Shown here piece after piece: positions 16,828 through 26,158 of a stretch of 64,000 bases of DNA; position 1 is the first letter of the stretch, and each line of letters begins with the position of its first letter. Under the pieces are notes generated by a model. It made no database searches. It was not told the origin of the DNA and worked only from the letters and a program-made list of their open reading frames with translations. The DNA comes from Chitinophaga polysaccharea (lineage in GTDB: Bacteria > Bacteroidota > Bacteroidia > Chitinophagales > Chitinophagaceae), in assembly GCF_007829335.1 (NCBI RefSeq), contig NZ_VIWO01000014.1, positions 47,738 through 111,737 of the forward strand. Reading direction: 5' to 3'. Position numbers and translations under genes: made by a program.

Positions 16828-16838
16828 CAACCATCTCT

Positions 16839-18992
16839 TTATTTCGTCACCACCTCAATGATGCCACCTTGCTTAAACAAGTTGTGCGATACAAAGTATC
16901 CTTTCAACGCCTTCCCATTTACTTTGATGGCTTTTAAGTTCCTGCCGGTACCTGGTTTGCGGATAGTGAGCTGTTTGCCATTACTCGTCGTCCAGCTTAC
17001 TTCATCGAACACCGGTACGGTAACCAGGTAGTTAGGATCGGTAGCAGAAAACGGATACAGGCCCAGGGCGCTGAATACATACCACGACGACATTTCCCCG
17101 GCATCATCCATTCCGCAGAGTGCCAGCCCATCGTCACCAATGCCATATAAATGACCCAGTATATAGTCAATCATCTTTTGTGATTTCTCCGGCTTATTGA
17201 TGAAATAATAGGCAAAAGGCGCTTCGTGATCTGGCTGGTTACCATGACAATACTGTCCCACCATGGTTTCTACATTGCGGGCAATATAGGAAGGATTCCA
17301 GGGTACGGTAAACAGGGAATCGAGCTTGGCTTCAAAGGGCTTAGGGCCGCCATACAGGTCTACCAGGCCCTTCATGTCGTGTGGGGCATAGAAGGATACC
17401 TGCCAGGCATTGGCTTCTCTGAACATGTACTCGTAGTAAGGATATTGAGGGTTGAAAGGCGTGATCCAGTCGCCATTGTCCAGTCGCCCTCTCATAAACC
17501 GGATGCTGGGGTCAAATACATTTCGGTAATTTTTAGAACGCGCCATCAGGATGCGGTAATTGGCCGTATCACCCAGGCGCTGTGCCAGCTGTGCCAGTGA
17601 ATAGTCGTCGTATGCATATTCCAGGGTTTTAGATACGCCGGCTTTCCCTTTGGTTTCCACCTGGGGATTTTTAACATCCGGATCGGAAATATAACCCTTC
17701 TGGATATACTCTGTAATAAAAGGGCGGGTGCCGCCTGCTACGTTGGCATTTTTCAGCAACAGCTGATAGGTACCACGTACATCAAAATTATCGATCCCTC
17801 TCAGGTAGGCGCCGGTAATGGAAGACGCGGCATGGTCGCCATGGAAAAAGGTAGGAATGAAACCTGTTTTATCGCCGATGTCTTTCATGGATTTAATGAT
17901 ATCCAGCGTTACTTGCGGAGAAATTAATCCTAATAACACATCTTTATTGCGATAGGTATCCCAGAGCGACGGCACCGTATAGTATTGGAAGTTTGCCTTG
18001 ATCACCTGGCGTTTAGCATCGGTATACTCTCCGTTTACATCACTGCGTAATACCGGCCACAGGAGAGATCTGTAGAGGGAAGAGTAAAACAGCTGCCGCT
18101 CTTTTTCAGTACCTCCTTTTACCTGTATTTTTGACAGGGTGTTTTTCCAGGTATCATGGGCGGCGGCCCGTATGGCATCAAAGGATTGATTCCCAATTTC
18201 CTGCGCCAGATTTTCTTTGGCGTTGGCAGTGCTGACAAACGATAACGCAATTTTTACTTCTACCGGCCCCTTATTATCGTTGCTGATATGTAACAGGGCA
18301 TATTGGACTTGCTTGTCGAGCCGGGAAATATCACTGTTCAGCGTGGCGTAGAAGTAAATTTTTCCTTCTCCTACTTCCTGGTAGCCCTGTACGGCACGGT
18401 TGCCGTCCTGCTCAATCGTCCAGCTGCTTACCTTGTTGTTGGCTTTGGCCAGGTCAAACAATATCTGCCGGTCGTTGGGTTGTTCGTATTCATACCGGTG
18501 ATAACCGCATCGCAGCGTGCTGGTCAGGCTTACGTTAACTTTATAGTCGTCCAGGTATACCTGGTAGAAGCCCGGAGCGGCGCCCTCTTTCTGGTGAGAG
18601 AAGTGAGAACCAAATTTTTCACCGGGGTTGGATACCGGCAGCAACGGGATATTGCACAGGTTCCAATGTCCTTTGTTGGTGTGGGTAAATCCGTAGATGA
18701 TATTGTCTTCATATTCGTAGCCCGCCCCGGAGCCATATTCCGTAATAGGACTCAACTGCACCATGGCATTGGGTAACGAACTGCCGGGAAATACCAGTCC
18801 GGCCCAGGATCTCCAGCCTTTCGGCAATTCATACCCCAGTATTTTCGGATCAGTTAAAGGAGCGGTGCCGATGAACGGGTTCACATATTTCGTATAATCA
18901 GTGCTGGATTGGCTTTTTGCGGTGCCTGCGCTAATGGTGCCAAGCAGGGCAACCAGCCATACCATGAAGGAATGCTTATGCTTGTGTTTCAT
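16839..18992 (-). CDS. GH92 family glycosyl hydrolase (alpha-mannosidase)
   Basis: A 717-residue secreted protein with signal peptide 'FMVWLVALLGTISAGTAKSQ'. It shows the GH92 landmarks: 'YVNPFIGT' at the mature N-terminus, 'HTNKGHWN', 'SLWDTYRN', 'FIPTFFHGDHAA', 'CHGNQPDHEAPFAYYF' and 'GMDDAGEMSSWYVFSALGLYPF', which holds acidic catalytic residues. GH92 enzymes are calcium-dependent exo-alpha-mannosidases of N-glycans or fungal mannan. The length is usual. It stands alone, not in a SusCD locus. With GH43 it suggests use of plant or fungal glycans. Confidence 0.93.
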   Translation of the reverse strand: MKHKHKHSFMVWLVALLGTISAGTAKSQSSTDYTKYVNPFIGTAPLTDPKILGYELPKGWRSWAGLVFPGSSLPNAMVQLSPITEYGSGAGYEYEDNIIYGFTHTNKGHWNLCNIPLLPVSNPGEKFGSHFSHQKEGAAPGFYQVYLDDYKVNVSLTSTLRCGYHRYEYEQPNDRQILFDLAKANNKVSSWTIEQDGNRAVQGYQEVGEGKIYFYATLNSDISRLDKQVQYALLHISNDNKGPVEVKIALSFVSTANAKENLAQEIGNQSFDAIRAAAHDTWKNTLSKIQVKGGTEKERQLFYSSLYRSLLWPVLRSDVNGEYTDAKRQVIKANFQYYTVPSLWDTYRNKDVLLGLISPQVTLDIIKSMKDIGDKTGFIPTFFHGDHAASSITGAYLRGIDNFDVRGTYQLLLKNANVAGGTRPFITEYIQKGYISDPDVKNPQVETKGKAGVSKTLEYAYDDYSLAQLAQRLGDTANYRILMARSKNYRNVFDPSIRFMRGRLDNGDWITPFNPQYPYYEYMFREANAWQVSFYAPHDMKGLVDLYGGPKPFEAKLDSLFTVPWNPSYIARNVETMVGQYCHGNQPDHEAPFAYYFINKPEKSQKMIDYILGHLYGIGDDGLALCGMDDAGEMSSWYVFSALGLYPFSATDPNYLVTVPVFDEVSWTTSNGKQLTIRKPGTGRNLKAIKVNGKALKGYFVSHNLFKQGGIIEVVTK

Positions 18993-19153
18993 ATCTGATG
19001 GAATAATTAATAACGAGCGGTAAAGTATACATTCAAAAGCAAAAATGCCAGTATTTTATATGAAGGGTTACAATAGTGATATTTTTCGTGTACAATCAAC
19101 ATCCATCATGGTGTAATTATTGAGTAGCCGATATTAAGGTCAATATATCCGTC

Positions 19154-19414
19154 ATGATGAAAAAAGGTAAAACATATATCGGCACCTTTGGCTGGCACTA
19201 CCAGCAAACCGTAACGGCCAACTGGGTATATATTCGTTTACACGGCCCCGGAGGCAAATACCAGGGTACCTACCGGTTGCCAACGTTGCAGAAATGGGTG
19301 AAGCAATGTAAACACTGGAATAAGGAAGGCAGGGATGTTTATTGCTATTTTGATAATGATCAATCCGGTTATGCAGCGGCCAATGCCGCAAAAATGGAAC
19401 AGCTGATGGAATAA
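19154..19414 (+). pseudogene. DUF72 protein with a large internal deletion
   Basis: The ORF (86 residues) opens with the DUF72 N-terminus 'TYIGTFGWHY' and, only ten residues later, continues with the C-terminal part 'WVYIRLHGPGGKYQG' and 'DVYCYFDNDQSGYAAANA'. Full DUF72 (YecE-like, TIM-barrel) proteins have about 240-300 residues, so some 150-200 central residues are gone while the frame is kept. The product would lack the barrel and is probably inactive. Confidence 0.8.
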
Positions 19415-19473
19415 CATGGCTGCTATAAACCCCGCCTGTCGAATACCTGCCGGCAGACGGGGCGATAGCATCA

Positions 19474-19677
19474 TTACAACTTATCGATCCAGGATTTTAC
19501 TTCCTCTTTGGTTTTCCCTGTCCTCTGCTGTATACGGCCCAATAGCTCATCTTCTTTTCCCTCTACATATAGCAGATCATCATCTGTCAGATCTGCATAC
19601 TGCTGTTTCATTTTTCCTTTGAGTTCGTTCCAGTTGCCTTTCAATCTTAATAGCAGGCTGTTGTTTTCCTGTGTCAT
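19474..19677 (-). CDS. CsbD-family stress-response protein
   Basis: A 67-residue, highly charged helical protein with the CsbD pattern: 'LKGNWNELKGKMKQQYADL', 'DDDLLYVEGKEDELLGRIQ' and 'TGKTKEEVKSWID'. CsbD proteins build up under general stress and their activity is unknown. The ATG at 19677 is chosen over an in-frame start at 19743 since homology begins there. It sits between two decayed genes. Confidence 0.88.
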   Translation of the reverse strand: MTQENNSLLLRLKGNWNELKGKMKQQYADLTDDDLLYVEGKEDELLGRIQQRTGKTKEEVKSWIDKL

Positions 19678-19850
19678 GGTTAAATATTTTGATGATGAGA
19701 TAATAGTAGAATATCTCAAATAGTAAACCAACCGGGAAACCACCTCGCTGAGCTCCGTTTATCAATAACCTTATGTATGTGCTCGTAGAATTAAGTCAGC
19801 ACTTGTTGGTGGTAACGCTACGGTATGGCGCGCTGTGGCATAACTATAAA

Positions 19851-20042
19851 GGCGGCCCGGTATGGACGCCCCTGATTCCATCTACCATGCCAGAGCCGGA
19901 AAAATTCGGCAGTGAAAGCCCGATGAAAAGGCCTGCCCAGCCGGCTGAAATTGCGCCCGCCTATGTGTTCCTGGCATCGGAAGAGGCCAGCTATATCGCC
20001 GGCGCTACCCTTCCGATAACCGGGGGGAAGGTAGCCATGTAG
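19851..20042 (+). pseudogene. C-terminal remnant of a short-chain dehydrogenase
   Basis: From 19851 the frame reads 'GGPVWTPLIPSTMPEPEKFG', then 'PAQPAEIAPAYVFLASEEA' and 'YIAGATLPITGG'. That is the last third of an SDR of the YghA/glucose-dehydrogenase kind. The Rossmann fold and the YxxxK active site are missing, and what precedes it in frame (from 19773) is unrelated. It is a truncated relic. Confidence 0.8.
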
Positions 20043-20219
20043 AGTAACCGGAATAAATAATAACGAAAACGACTATATGAAAAAAGAAAGGGATTTGCAG
20101 AACTACCATATAGCAGCGTTTGCGACGTTATTAAACGCCTTGGCAAAGGTTGGAAAATTGACCAGGTAGATGATCTTTCTTCCCTGGTAGGGGAGCAGGT
20201 TGACGCAGAGAGTCTATCC

Positions 20220-20957
20220 TTATATCGTGATGCCGCCATCGATCACAAAATCAGCACCTGTGATAAAAGAAGCCGCGTCCTGGCACAGGTATGCCACCAG
20301 CTTTGCCACATCTTCCGGGATGCCCACTTTCTTGAGCGGCACCAGGGTGCTGAGATGATCCCATATATGCTGGGCGGTGGCATCATCATTTAGTTTGTTT
20401 AAAACCGCCGTCTTCGTGGGACCGGGACTTACTGTATTTACCCTGATCTTGCGGGGCGCCAGTTCTGCAGCAGCTGTTTTGGCAACAGAATTCACTGCCG
20501 CCTTGCTGGCCTGGTAAACAGAACTCTTTGGCTGGTGCGTGGAGGCCACAATAGAAGAAAGAAATACTACCGATGCACCGTCCGTCAGCAGGGGAGTAAA
20601 TTTGCTTAAGGTGAAATAGGCGCCCTTGAAGTTAATGTCCATCACGCTGTCGAAGTTTGCTTCGGTAGCTTCGGCTATCAGTGTGTTTTCTCCCGTAATA
20701 CCAGCATTAATAAACAGGATGTCTACCTGGCCAAACTGATCTTGTACAGCCTCGTATAACGTATGGATATCTTCCAGTTTTGATTGGTCGGCCACAAACG
20801 GAATGGCCCCTAATTCCTGTGCCGCCTGATCGATAGCTTCTTTCCGCCTGCCGGTAATGATAACCCTGGCTCCCTGGCTGATCAATTCCTTTGCTGTAGC
20901 GTAGCCAATGCCACTATTACCACCGGTTACTATGGCCACTTTGTTACTTAAATTCAT
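20220..20957 (-). CDS. SDR family oxidoreductase
   Basis: A 245-residue classical SDR: NAD(P)-binding 'TGGNSGIGYA' (11-20), 'INAGITG', catalytic Ser135 ('LSSIVAS'), Tyr148 and Lys152 ('YQASK'), and 'VSPGPTKTAV'. Arg at 'TGRRKE' suggests a preference for NADPH. Substrate unknown. It diverges from an HxlR regulator at 21045 with overlapping promoters; HxlR-SDR pairs are common, with the regulator sensing a reactive compound. It is probably a detoxifying reductase. Confidence 0.92.
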   Translation of the reverse strand: MNLSNKVAIVTGGNSGIGYATAKELISQGARVIITGRRKEAIDQAAQELGAIPFVADQSKLEDIHTLYEAVQDQFGQVDILFINAGITGENTLIAEATEANFDSVMDINFKGAYFTLSKFTPLLTDGASVVFLSSIVASTHQPKSSVYQASKAAVNSVAKTAAAELAPRKIRVNTVSPGPTKTAVLNKLNDDATAQHIWDHLSTLVPLKKVGIPEDVAKLVAYLCQDAASFITGADFVIDGGITI

Positions 20958-20974
20958 TGCTTAAAAATTTTACA

Positions 20975-21030
20975 CAAAGATATCGGGGAGATGATATACT
21001 TTTGTTACCAGTATACTGGAGTATACCAGT
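20975..21030. promoter_or_regulatory. Divergent promoters and palindromic operator between SDR and HxlR genes
   Basis: On the minus strand TATCTTTG (20982-20975) and on the plus strand TACTTTTG (20997-21004) both match the -7 consensus TAnnTTTG. Just downstream of the plus box lies the perfect palindrome CCAGTATACTGG (21008-21019), overlapping a second inverted pair ACTGG/CCAGT (21015-21030). This is a good candidate site for HxlR-family autoregulation. Confidence 0.65.
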
Positions 21031-21044
21031 TAAAATTTCAGGCA

Positions 21045-21380
21045 ATGGAAAGAGATCAGGCGGAAGAACTGCGGGCCTTGCAGGACACGCTATATTTTAT
21101 CGGAGGTAAATGGCGGGTACCGGTTATCAACTCTCTTTGTAATGGCAACAGGCGTTTCCGTGAAATAGAACGGAGCATTCCGGGTATTACCACGCGGATG
21201 TTGTCCAAAGAACTCAAAGATATGGAAATGAATAAGCTGGTTACCCGCATGGTATATAACGATACGCCGGTATTGGTGGAGTATGAGCCCACTCCTTACT
21301 GCCGCACCTTCGGAAAAATCATCCAGGAGATGATTAACTGGGGAAGGGATCACCGCAAAAAAGTGATACAAAAGAAATAG
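21045..21380 (+). CDS. HxlR-family transcriptional regulator
   Basis: A 111-residue winged-helix regulator: 'LYFIGGKWRVPVINSL', 'RFREIERSIPGITTRMLSKE' and 'VLVEYEPTPYCRTFGKII'. The ATG at 21045 is preferred over one at 20991, since the promoter box and operator palindrome lie between them. It diverges from the SDR gene it probably controls and runs convergent to rph, with only one base between the two stop codons. Confidence 0.9.
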   Translation: MERDQAEELRALQDTLYFIGGKWRVPVINSLCNGNRRFREIERSIPGITTRMLSKELKDMEMNKLVTRMVYNDTPVLVEYEPTPYCRTFGKIIQEMINWGRDHRKKVIQKK

Positions 21381-21381
21381 C

Positions 21382-23988
21382 TTATCCCAGTATTTCTATA
21401 TATCCTTCCGTTCCGTTTAACCGGATACGCTGCCCGTCCTTAATCAGCCTGGTGGCATTGTCTATGCCAACAATGGCAGGTAAGCCATATTCACGCGCGA
21501 TCACTGCTCCATGGGTCATCAGTCCGCCCACTTCTGTAACCAGTCCTTTTATAGACACAAACAAGGGCGTCCAACTGGGATCGGTAAAGGCGGTGACTAA
21601 TATATCCCCTTCTTCCAGGACAGCGGTTTCCATGTTTAAAATAACCCGTGCGCGACCTTCAATAATGCCCGCAGAAACAGGGAGTCCTATAATGGCGTTG
21701 TCCGGCAGGTGATCACGCTGATATTTACCGGTGATAATTTCTCCGTCGGAAGTCATTACCCGTGGGGGACTCAGTTTTTCATATGTTATATACGCTGCTT
21801 TACGTTGTGGAATGATTTGCCGGTCCAGTTGACGGGTACGTACCACCTCCCGCAGCTCGTCAAAGGTGAGATAATAGCTATCTTCTTTTTCAGCAATGAT
21901 ATTGGCCTGTGCCAATTGTTCGATTTCTTCCAGAATAGCTTGTTTATAGAGGAAGTAACGGCATATCTTTTCATATTTCGGATACTCCCGGTACCCCATG
22001 AAGTTACGGACAAAGCTAATCTTTTGCTGAACTTCCAGTGCCTTCTGTTCGCCGTCAGGCAATAGTTTCAGCCGGTCTGCCAGTTCCTGTGCTTTTTTAA
22101 ATGCTTCCTGTTGCCCCTGTTCAAACATCCGGATGCTGGCATTAGGCGTGAAGTTTTTAATATGACTCAGTAAAATGGGAACCAGTATAGCCGGATTTTC
22201 GCTCCAGCGGGTTTTCGTAATATCAATTTCACCAGGGCAACGCATACCGTATTGGGCGAGGAAACCTTCTATGGCCTCCCGGCTTTCACTGCCGCCTTCC
22301 AGGGAGTTCAGGTGCTCCAGGAAGTGAGGAGCTCTTACCTGTTGCAAGTATTCCACTACTTCCGGATAAGGGCGAATCACATCTGCTACGTCCAACAATG
22401 CCAGTCCCATTTCTGAGGTGATATTGTTGGGCACCGATTGTGTAAGTATATCGGCTACATTTTTTTCGCCCAGCCATTCATTTATTTTTTCATTAAGCCA
22501 GGAGTAAGCATCCATGGCGGCCAGGATCACTCCCAGGCTTTGCGGTGCGTATGCCCTCGTCTTTTGCTGATGGAGATCTTCCTGTATAAAATCAAATAGT
22601 GCAGGCCCTGATTTTGTTTGGATCTCCTGTTTCAGGGCCTCGAGCGAGGCCTGTGCCTCCTTCACCAGGTTGACCACTATAGCCGGATCGTTATCGACCG
22701 GCGGCCGGGCGCCGGGAGGAGGAATGGTAGGCTGGCCGGCGGCTGGATCATCGGCAGGTACAGACAACGTAAAGTCTTTTCGCTCCAGGATGTTGAGTAA
22801 TGCATCTTTGATCAGCGGATCGGACTGTCCCAGTACGTTGATCATCATTTCCCTGCCAGCGGGGGTAGCCAGGAGAGGGGCCACATCTACAAACAATCTT
22901 CCGCCGGCAGTAAACATAGGCCGGGGTGTTGTTAACAGGAAAAATGATAGCCCCAATGGTTTAATGGGATCTGTCATCATTTGCTGGTGGCCAACGGATA
23001 CATACACATGATTATCGGCGTTGTTCACCACGGGAATGGGGTATAATGTAGTGATTGGCCTGCTTTGAACAATATAAAAAGTATCATCTGCCAGGCACCA
23101 TTCAATGTCTTGCGGGCAACCGAAATGCGCTTCAATTTTTTTGCCCAGGCGCGCGAGTGCCAACACCTGTTCATCGGTGAGTGCTTGTTGTTGCTGTAAT
23201 GCCGGTGTTATTTCCTGCAGCGTAGTGCCGCCATCTTTCGCGGCATATACTGCCCGTTGTTTAGTAGCTATTTGCCGATGGATGATCTGACCATTATTCA
23301 CCTGGTAGTTGTCTGTATTCACCACCCCTGCAACCATGGCTTCTCCCAATCCGAAGCTGGCATCGATAGACAATATTTTCCTGTTGGCATTTACCGGGTG
23401 GGCCGTAAATAAGATGCCGGCGACGCGGGGGAAAACCATTTGTTGCACTATTACCGCCAGCTGAATTTTCCGGTGATCGAAACCATTTTGAATACGGTAA
23501 ATAATGGCCCGTTCGGTAAACAGGGATGCCCAGCACCGGCTAATGTGTTGGAGAATGGCCGCTTCCCCGGTAATGTTTAAATAGCTATCCTGCTGGCCTG
23601 CAAAAGAGGCGGTAGGCAGGTCTTCCGCCGTAGCGCTGGAACGCACGGCAAAGGCGGTATTTTCCCCAAAGGTGGCCAGCTGCTGCCTGATAGCGGCAAC
23701 GATATCCGCAGGGATCGGTATTTGTGCAATGAGCTGGCGGATGTCGCCGCTTATTTCGCTGATAGCTTTTCGTTGGTCGGCAGCCAGGTGGGTTAACTGT
23801 TGCAGCAATACATTAAAAGTGCCGTTTGGTTCTATTACGGCCTGGTAAGCTGCTGTAGTGACACAAAAGCCCCGGGGTACGGCTATATCTCCCGCCCTGG
23901 TCAGCTCCCCCAGGTTGGCGCCTTTGCCTCCTACTAATGCCAGGCTGTTGATATCGACGTCGTGCAAGTCAAGTGCGTAAGCATTCAT
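21382..23988 (-). CDS. rph: Rifampicin phosphotransferase (PEP-synthase-like)
   Basis: An 868-residue protein in three parts: N-terminal ATP-grasp domain (about 1-320, 'LVGGKGANLGEL', 'AVRSSATAEDLPTASFAGQQ'); a long middle domain (about 330-750, with 'YVSVGHQQMMTDPIKPLGL' and 'GGRLFVDV'); and a C-terminal swivelling His domain with 'GGLMTHGAVIAREYGLPAIVG'. The phosphocarrier His is residue 826. Length and middle domain match rifamycin-inactivating phosphotransferase (RPH, about 865 residues) rather than PEP synthase (about 790) or PPDK. RPH uses ATP to phosphorylate rifampicin, giving AMP and phosphate. It follows a MarR gene by 7 bases and probably shares its repressed promoter. Resistance activity is inferred. 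Confidence 0.85.
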   Translation of the reverse strand: MNAYALDLHDVDINSLALVGGKGANLGELTRAGDIAVPRGFCVTTAAYQAVIEPNGTFNVLLQQLTHLAADQRKAISEISGDIRQLIAQIPIPADIVAAIRQQLATFGENTAFAVRSSATAEDLPTASFAGQQDSYLNITGEAAILQHISRCWASLFTERAIIYRIQNGFDHRKIQLAVIVQQMVFPRVAGILFTAHPVNANRKILSIDASFGLGEAMVAGVVNTDNYQVNNGQIIHRQIATKQRAVYAAKDGGTTLQEITPALQQQQALTDEQVLALARLGKKIEAHFGCPQDIEWCLADDTFYIVQSRPITTLYPIPVVNNADNHVYVSVGHQQMMTDPIKPLGLSFFLLTTPRPMFTAGGRLFVDVAPLLATPAGREMMINVLGQSDPLIKDALLNILERKDFTLSVPADDPAAGQPTIPPPGARPPVDNDPAIVVNLVKEAQASLEALKQEIQTKSGPALFDFIQEDLHQQKTRAYAPQSLGVILAAMDAYSWLNEKINEWLGEKNVADILTQSVPNNITSEMGLALLDVADVIRPYPEVVEYLQQVRAPHFLEHLNSLEGGSESREAIEGFLAQYGMRCPGEIDITKTRWSENPAILVPILLSHIKNFTPNASIRMFEQGQQEAFKKAQELADRLKLLPDGEQKALEVQQKISFVRNFMGYREYPKYEKICRYFLYKQAILEEIEQLAQANIIAEKEDSYYLTFDELREVVRTRQLDRQIIPQRKAAYITYEKLSPPRVMTSDGEIITGKYQRDHLPDNAIIGLPVSAGIIEGRARVILNMETAVLEEGDILVTAFTDPSWTPLFVSIKGLVTEVGGLMTHGAVIAREYGLPAIVGIDNATRLIKDGQRIRLNGTEGYIEILG

Positions 23989-23995
23989 GTGCGTA

Positions 23996-24451
23996 TTATT
24001 TATCGTTGAGGGTATGCATGGTTTCGTTCATAATGTCAACCGATTTTGACAGGAACCTTTCAATGATATGAAGCTCCTGGGCAGAGAAGGATGCAATGAG
24101 CAGCTCCGATTGACGCCGGTATTCTTTGTACAGCGGCTCCAGCAATGCCATTATTTTTTGTGTATTGGGCGCTATGATCACTTTCCTCCGATCGGTTTTG
24201 TCAAATTGTCTTTTCACCAGGTGCTTTTTCTCAAACCGGTCTATTAAACCGGTTACTGCCCCGGTGGTCAGCCCCGTTAAAGCCGATAATTCGCCCGCCG
24301 TCATGGGGCCTTTTTGTAACAAAAAGCCCAGGTATTTGTGATCGGTGCCAGGTAGGCCTGCTTTGCGGCCCACGGCCTCGTGCAGGTGAATAGTGGTGTA
24401 AGCATGGGCCTGGTTCAGCTTTCTTATCTGTCTGGTTAAATCGGTATCCAT
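23996..24451 (-). CDS. MarR-family transcriptional regulator upstream of rph
   Basis: A 151-residue MarR-type winged-helix protein: helix-turn-helix 'TAGELSALTGLTTGAVTGLI', wing 'KRQFDKTDRRKVIIAP', and long dimer helices at both ends. It lies 7 bases upstream of rph, in the same direction. The 19-base palindrome just before its start is the likely operator, so it probably represses itself and rph until a ligand, perhaps an antibiotic, releases it. Confidence 0.9.
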   Translation of the reverse strand: MDTDLTRQIRKLNQAHAYTTIHLHEAVGRKAGLPGTDHKYLGFLLQKGPMTAGELSALTGLTTGAVTGLIDRFEKKHLVKRQFDKTDRRKVIIAPNTQKIMALLEPLYKEYRRQSELLIASFSAQELHIIERFLSKSVDIMNETMHTLNDK

Positions 24452-24471
24452 TTTATGTCTTATTAACTAAA

Positions 24472-24490
24472 TATCTTAGTTGCTAAGATA
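24472..24490 (-). promoter_or_regulatory. 19-base palindromic operator for the MarR-rph operon
   Basis: Eight-base perfect arms TATCTTAG and CTAAGATA around TTG, 20 bases upstream of the MarR start codon. Length and symmetry fit a MarR dimer site. TATCTTAG also differs by one base from the TAnnTTTG -7 box, so binding would block RNA polymerase. Confidence 0.75.
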
Positions 24491-24569
24491 AAATTAAATT
24501 CGCAATATCCAAGCAGTTTGAAAAAAGATGAGAACAGGGATAACGATACTGGATTGGGTTGAAAACAGC

Positions 24570-25949
24570 CTATTTTACCTGTTGGAGTAGCTTATTAACA
24601 TCGCTCATCTGTTTATCGGTTAAAACAATATCCGGGCGCAACAGGTTATCAGCTATCTTCCCCGCCGGTCGTATATGTTCTTTTACGCCAAAGCGCACGA
24701 AGATCTGCGTGTGAGGAAGGTTGGTATAAAACATTTCGCCAAATCCGGTAGGATGACCGTTGACAGGCGTTTGACCAATCAACGTGGCCATATGGTTATC
24801 TTTGATTAACGTAGCGAAGTTCATCGCACTGGAAAAAGTAGGAGGGCCTATCACCACAAACGTTTTTCCCTTAAACGGGTATGGCACCTGCTCCGGAACC
24901 ACTTCCTCTGAAGGGAAATGCAACACTTTGCCTACTGGTGCCTGTGCGTAAGTGGCATTGTCGAATCCCCAGGATCGCAGCAGCTTTAGGTATTCATCGC
25001 TTCTTTTCCAGTTGACCTGGTAATCCAAATAGGGTTGATGATAGATGTAACTGATCAGGTAGTCGCCTACCGCGGTGCTGCCACCTTCATTGTGACTCAC
25101 ATCAATCACAAGTTTCGTAATGCCGTCGGTTTGTACCTGTTTGAATAACTGGTCTGCCTGCGCTTTAATAGAATCCAGGCAGTACTTTCCTGTGGCCTTT
25201 ACATCAAATGAACAGGCGTTGATATAACCGATATTCCCATACCGGGTATAGGACAATCGCGCTGCGCAGCTACTCACACCGGACTGCGAAGCCAGCCATG
25301 TTTCCCAGTCCTTCTTGCCTATACCCGGCAGCTCAATCGTTTTGCCGGCGGTTGTCCGGATGATAAACCTGTTAGCCGGCGTGGTGCCGGCCCATGGATA
25401 TAAATACCCAAATTGCCTCAGGGCGGTGGCGGTCCGTTGGAAAGGAAAGCCGGTGGTGGATAACGCACATGCCTGTACCAACTTATCCACCGTTACGCCA
25501 TTGATACTGCTGACAGCCTGACCACTGTAGCCGGCCGCCGCAGTGCCCAGGCATTGATCAATGCGATAGTTATTACCTTCCTTTTTTAATGTAAAGGGAG
25601 GATAGAAAGCATCGTTATTATACCTGGCATCCAGTAATTCGGGTTTCAGGTTGATCTGTGCATGTTCATCTGACAGGTAGGCTATTGCAGGCCTGACCTT
25701 TTTCAGGAACTCCGTTGCGCTCGTGGAATCCTGCAGGGAAACAGCTATGTCGCTAAAAAGCTGATCATACTGTGCGGGGGATAATTCGCTGTTGGGATTC
25801 ACATGTACCGTGGTAATGAGCTGCCGGAGATAGTTAAGATCTTCTTTTAGCTGGCCGGGTGAAAAAAGGGTTGGCTTACGCTGACCAGGACAGGAAATGC
25901 TAATGCTGTTCACCAGGACAATAGCGACAGAAAAGAAAAATGACTTCAT
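24570..25949 (-). CDS. S41-family (C-terminal processing-like) peptidase
   Basis: A 459-residue secreted protein with a possible lipobox ('VNSISISC'). Residues about 40-250 form a helical and PDZ-like front; the tail-specific protease fold follows, with 'LVIDVSHNEGGSTAVGDYLI' and the nucleophile region 'VVIGPPTFSSAMNFATLI'. The Lys partner is not obvious by eye. It stands alone, 118 bases from the MarR gene. Substrate unknown; some S41 family members of this type act on peptides in the periplasm. Confidence 0.82.
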   Translation of the reverse strand: MKSFFFSVAIVLVNSISISCPGQRKPTLFSPGQLKEDLNYLRQLITTVHVNPNSELSPAQYDQLFSDIAVSLQDSTSATEFLKKVRPAIAYLSDEHAQINLKPELLDARYNNDAFYPPFTLKKEGNNYRIDQCLGTAAAGYSGQAVSSINGVTVDKLVQACALSTTGFPFQRTATALRQFGYLYPWAGTTPANRFIIRTTAGKTIELPGIGKKDWETWLASQSGVSSCAARLSYTRYGNIGYINACSFDVKATGKYCLDSIKAQADQLFKQVQTDGITKLVIDVSHNEGGSTAVGDYLISYIYHQPYLDYQVNWKRSDEYLKLLRSWGFDNATYAQAPVGKVLHFPSEEVVPEQVPYPFKGKTFVVIGPPTFSSAMNFATLIKDNHMATLIGQTPVNGHPTGFGEMFYTNLPHTQIFVRFGVKEHIRPAGKIADNLLRPDIVLTDKQMSDVNKLLQQVK

Positions 25950-26158
25950 ATATATGCTGACGTAGAAAAGCTAAACAAAATGATGTGTTGATAAAATATA
26001 CAAATTATATATAGCTTTTGTGGTGTGCCTGACTGGCAGTGGACAAAGAATATTAATTACAATGGCCTGCACACCGGGTCTGGGTGCGATTCCTTTTTTG
26101 ACCGGTAGCCGTATATTGTTATCATGCCCCGTTGCCCGACTGAATGCCGGTAGAAGGA

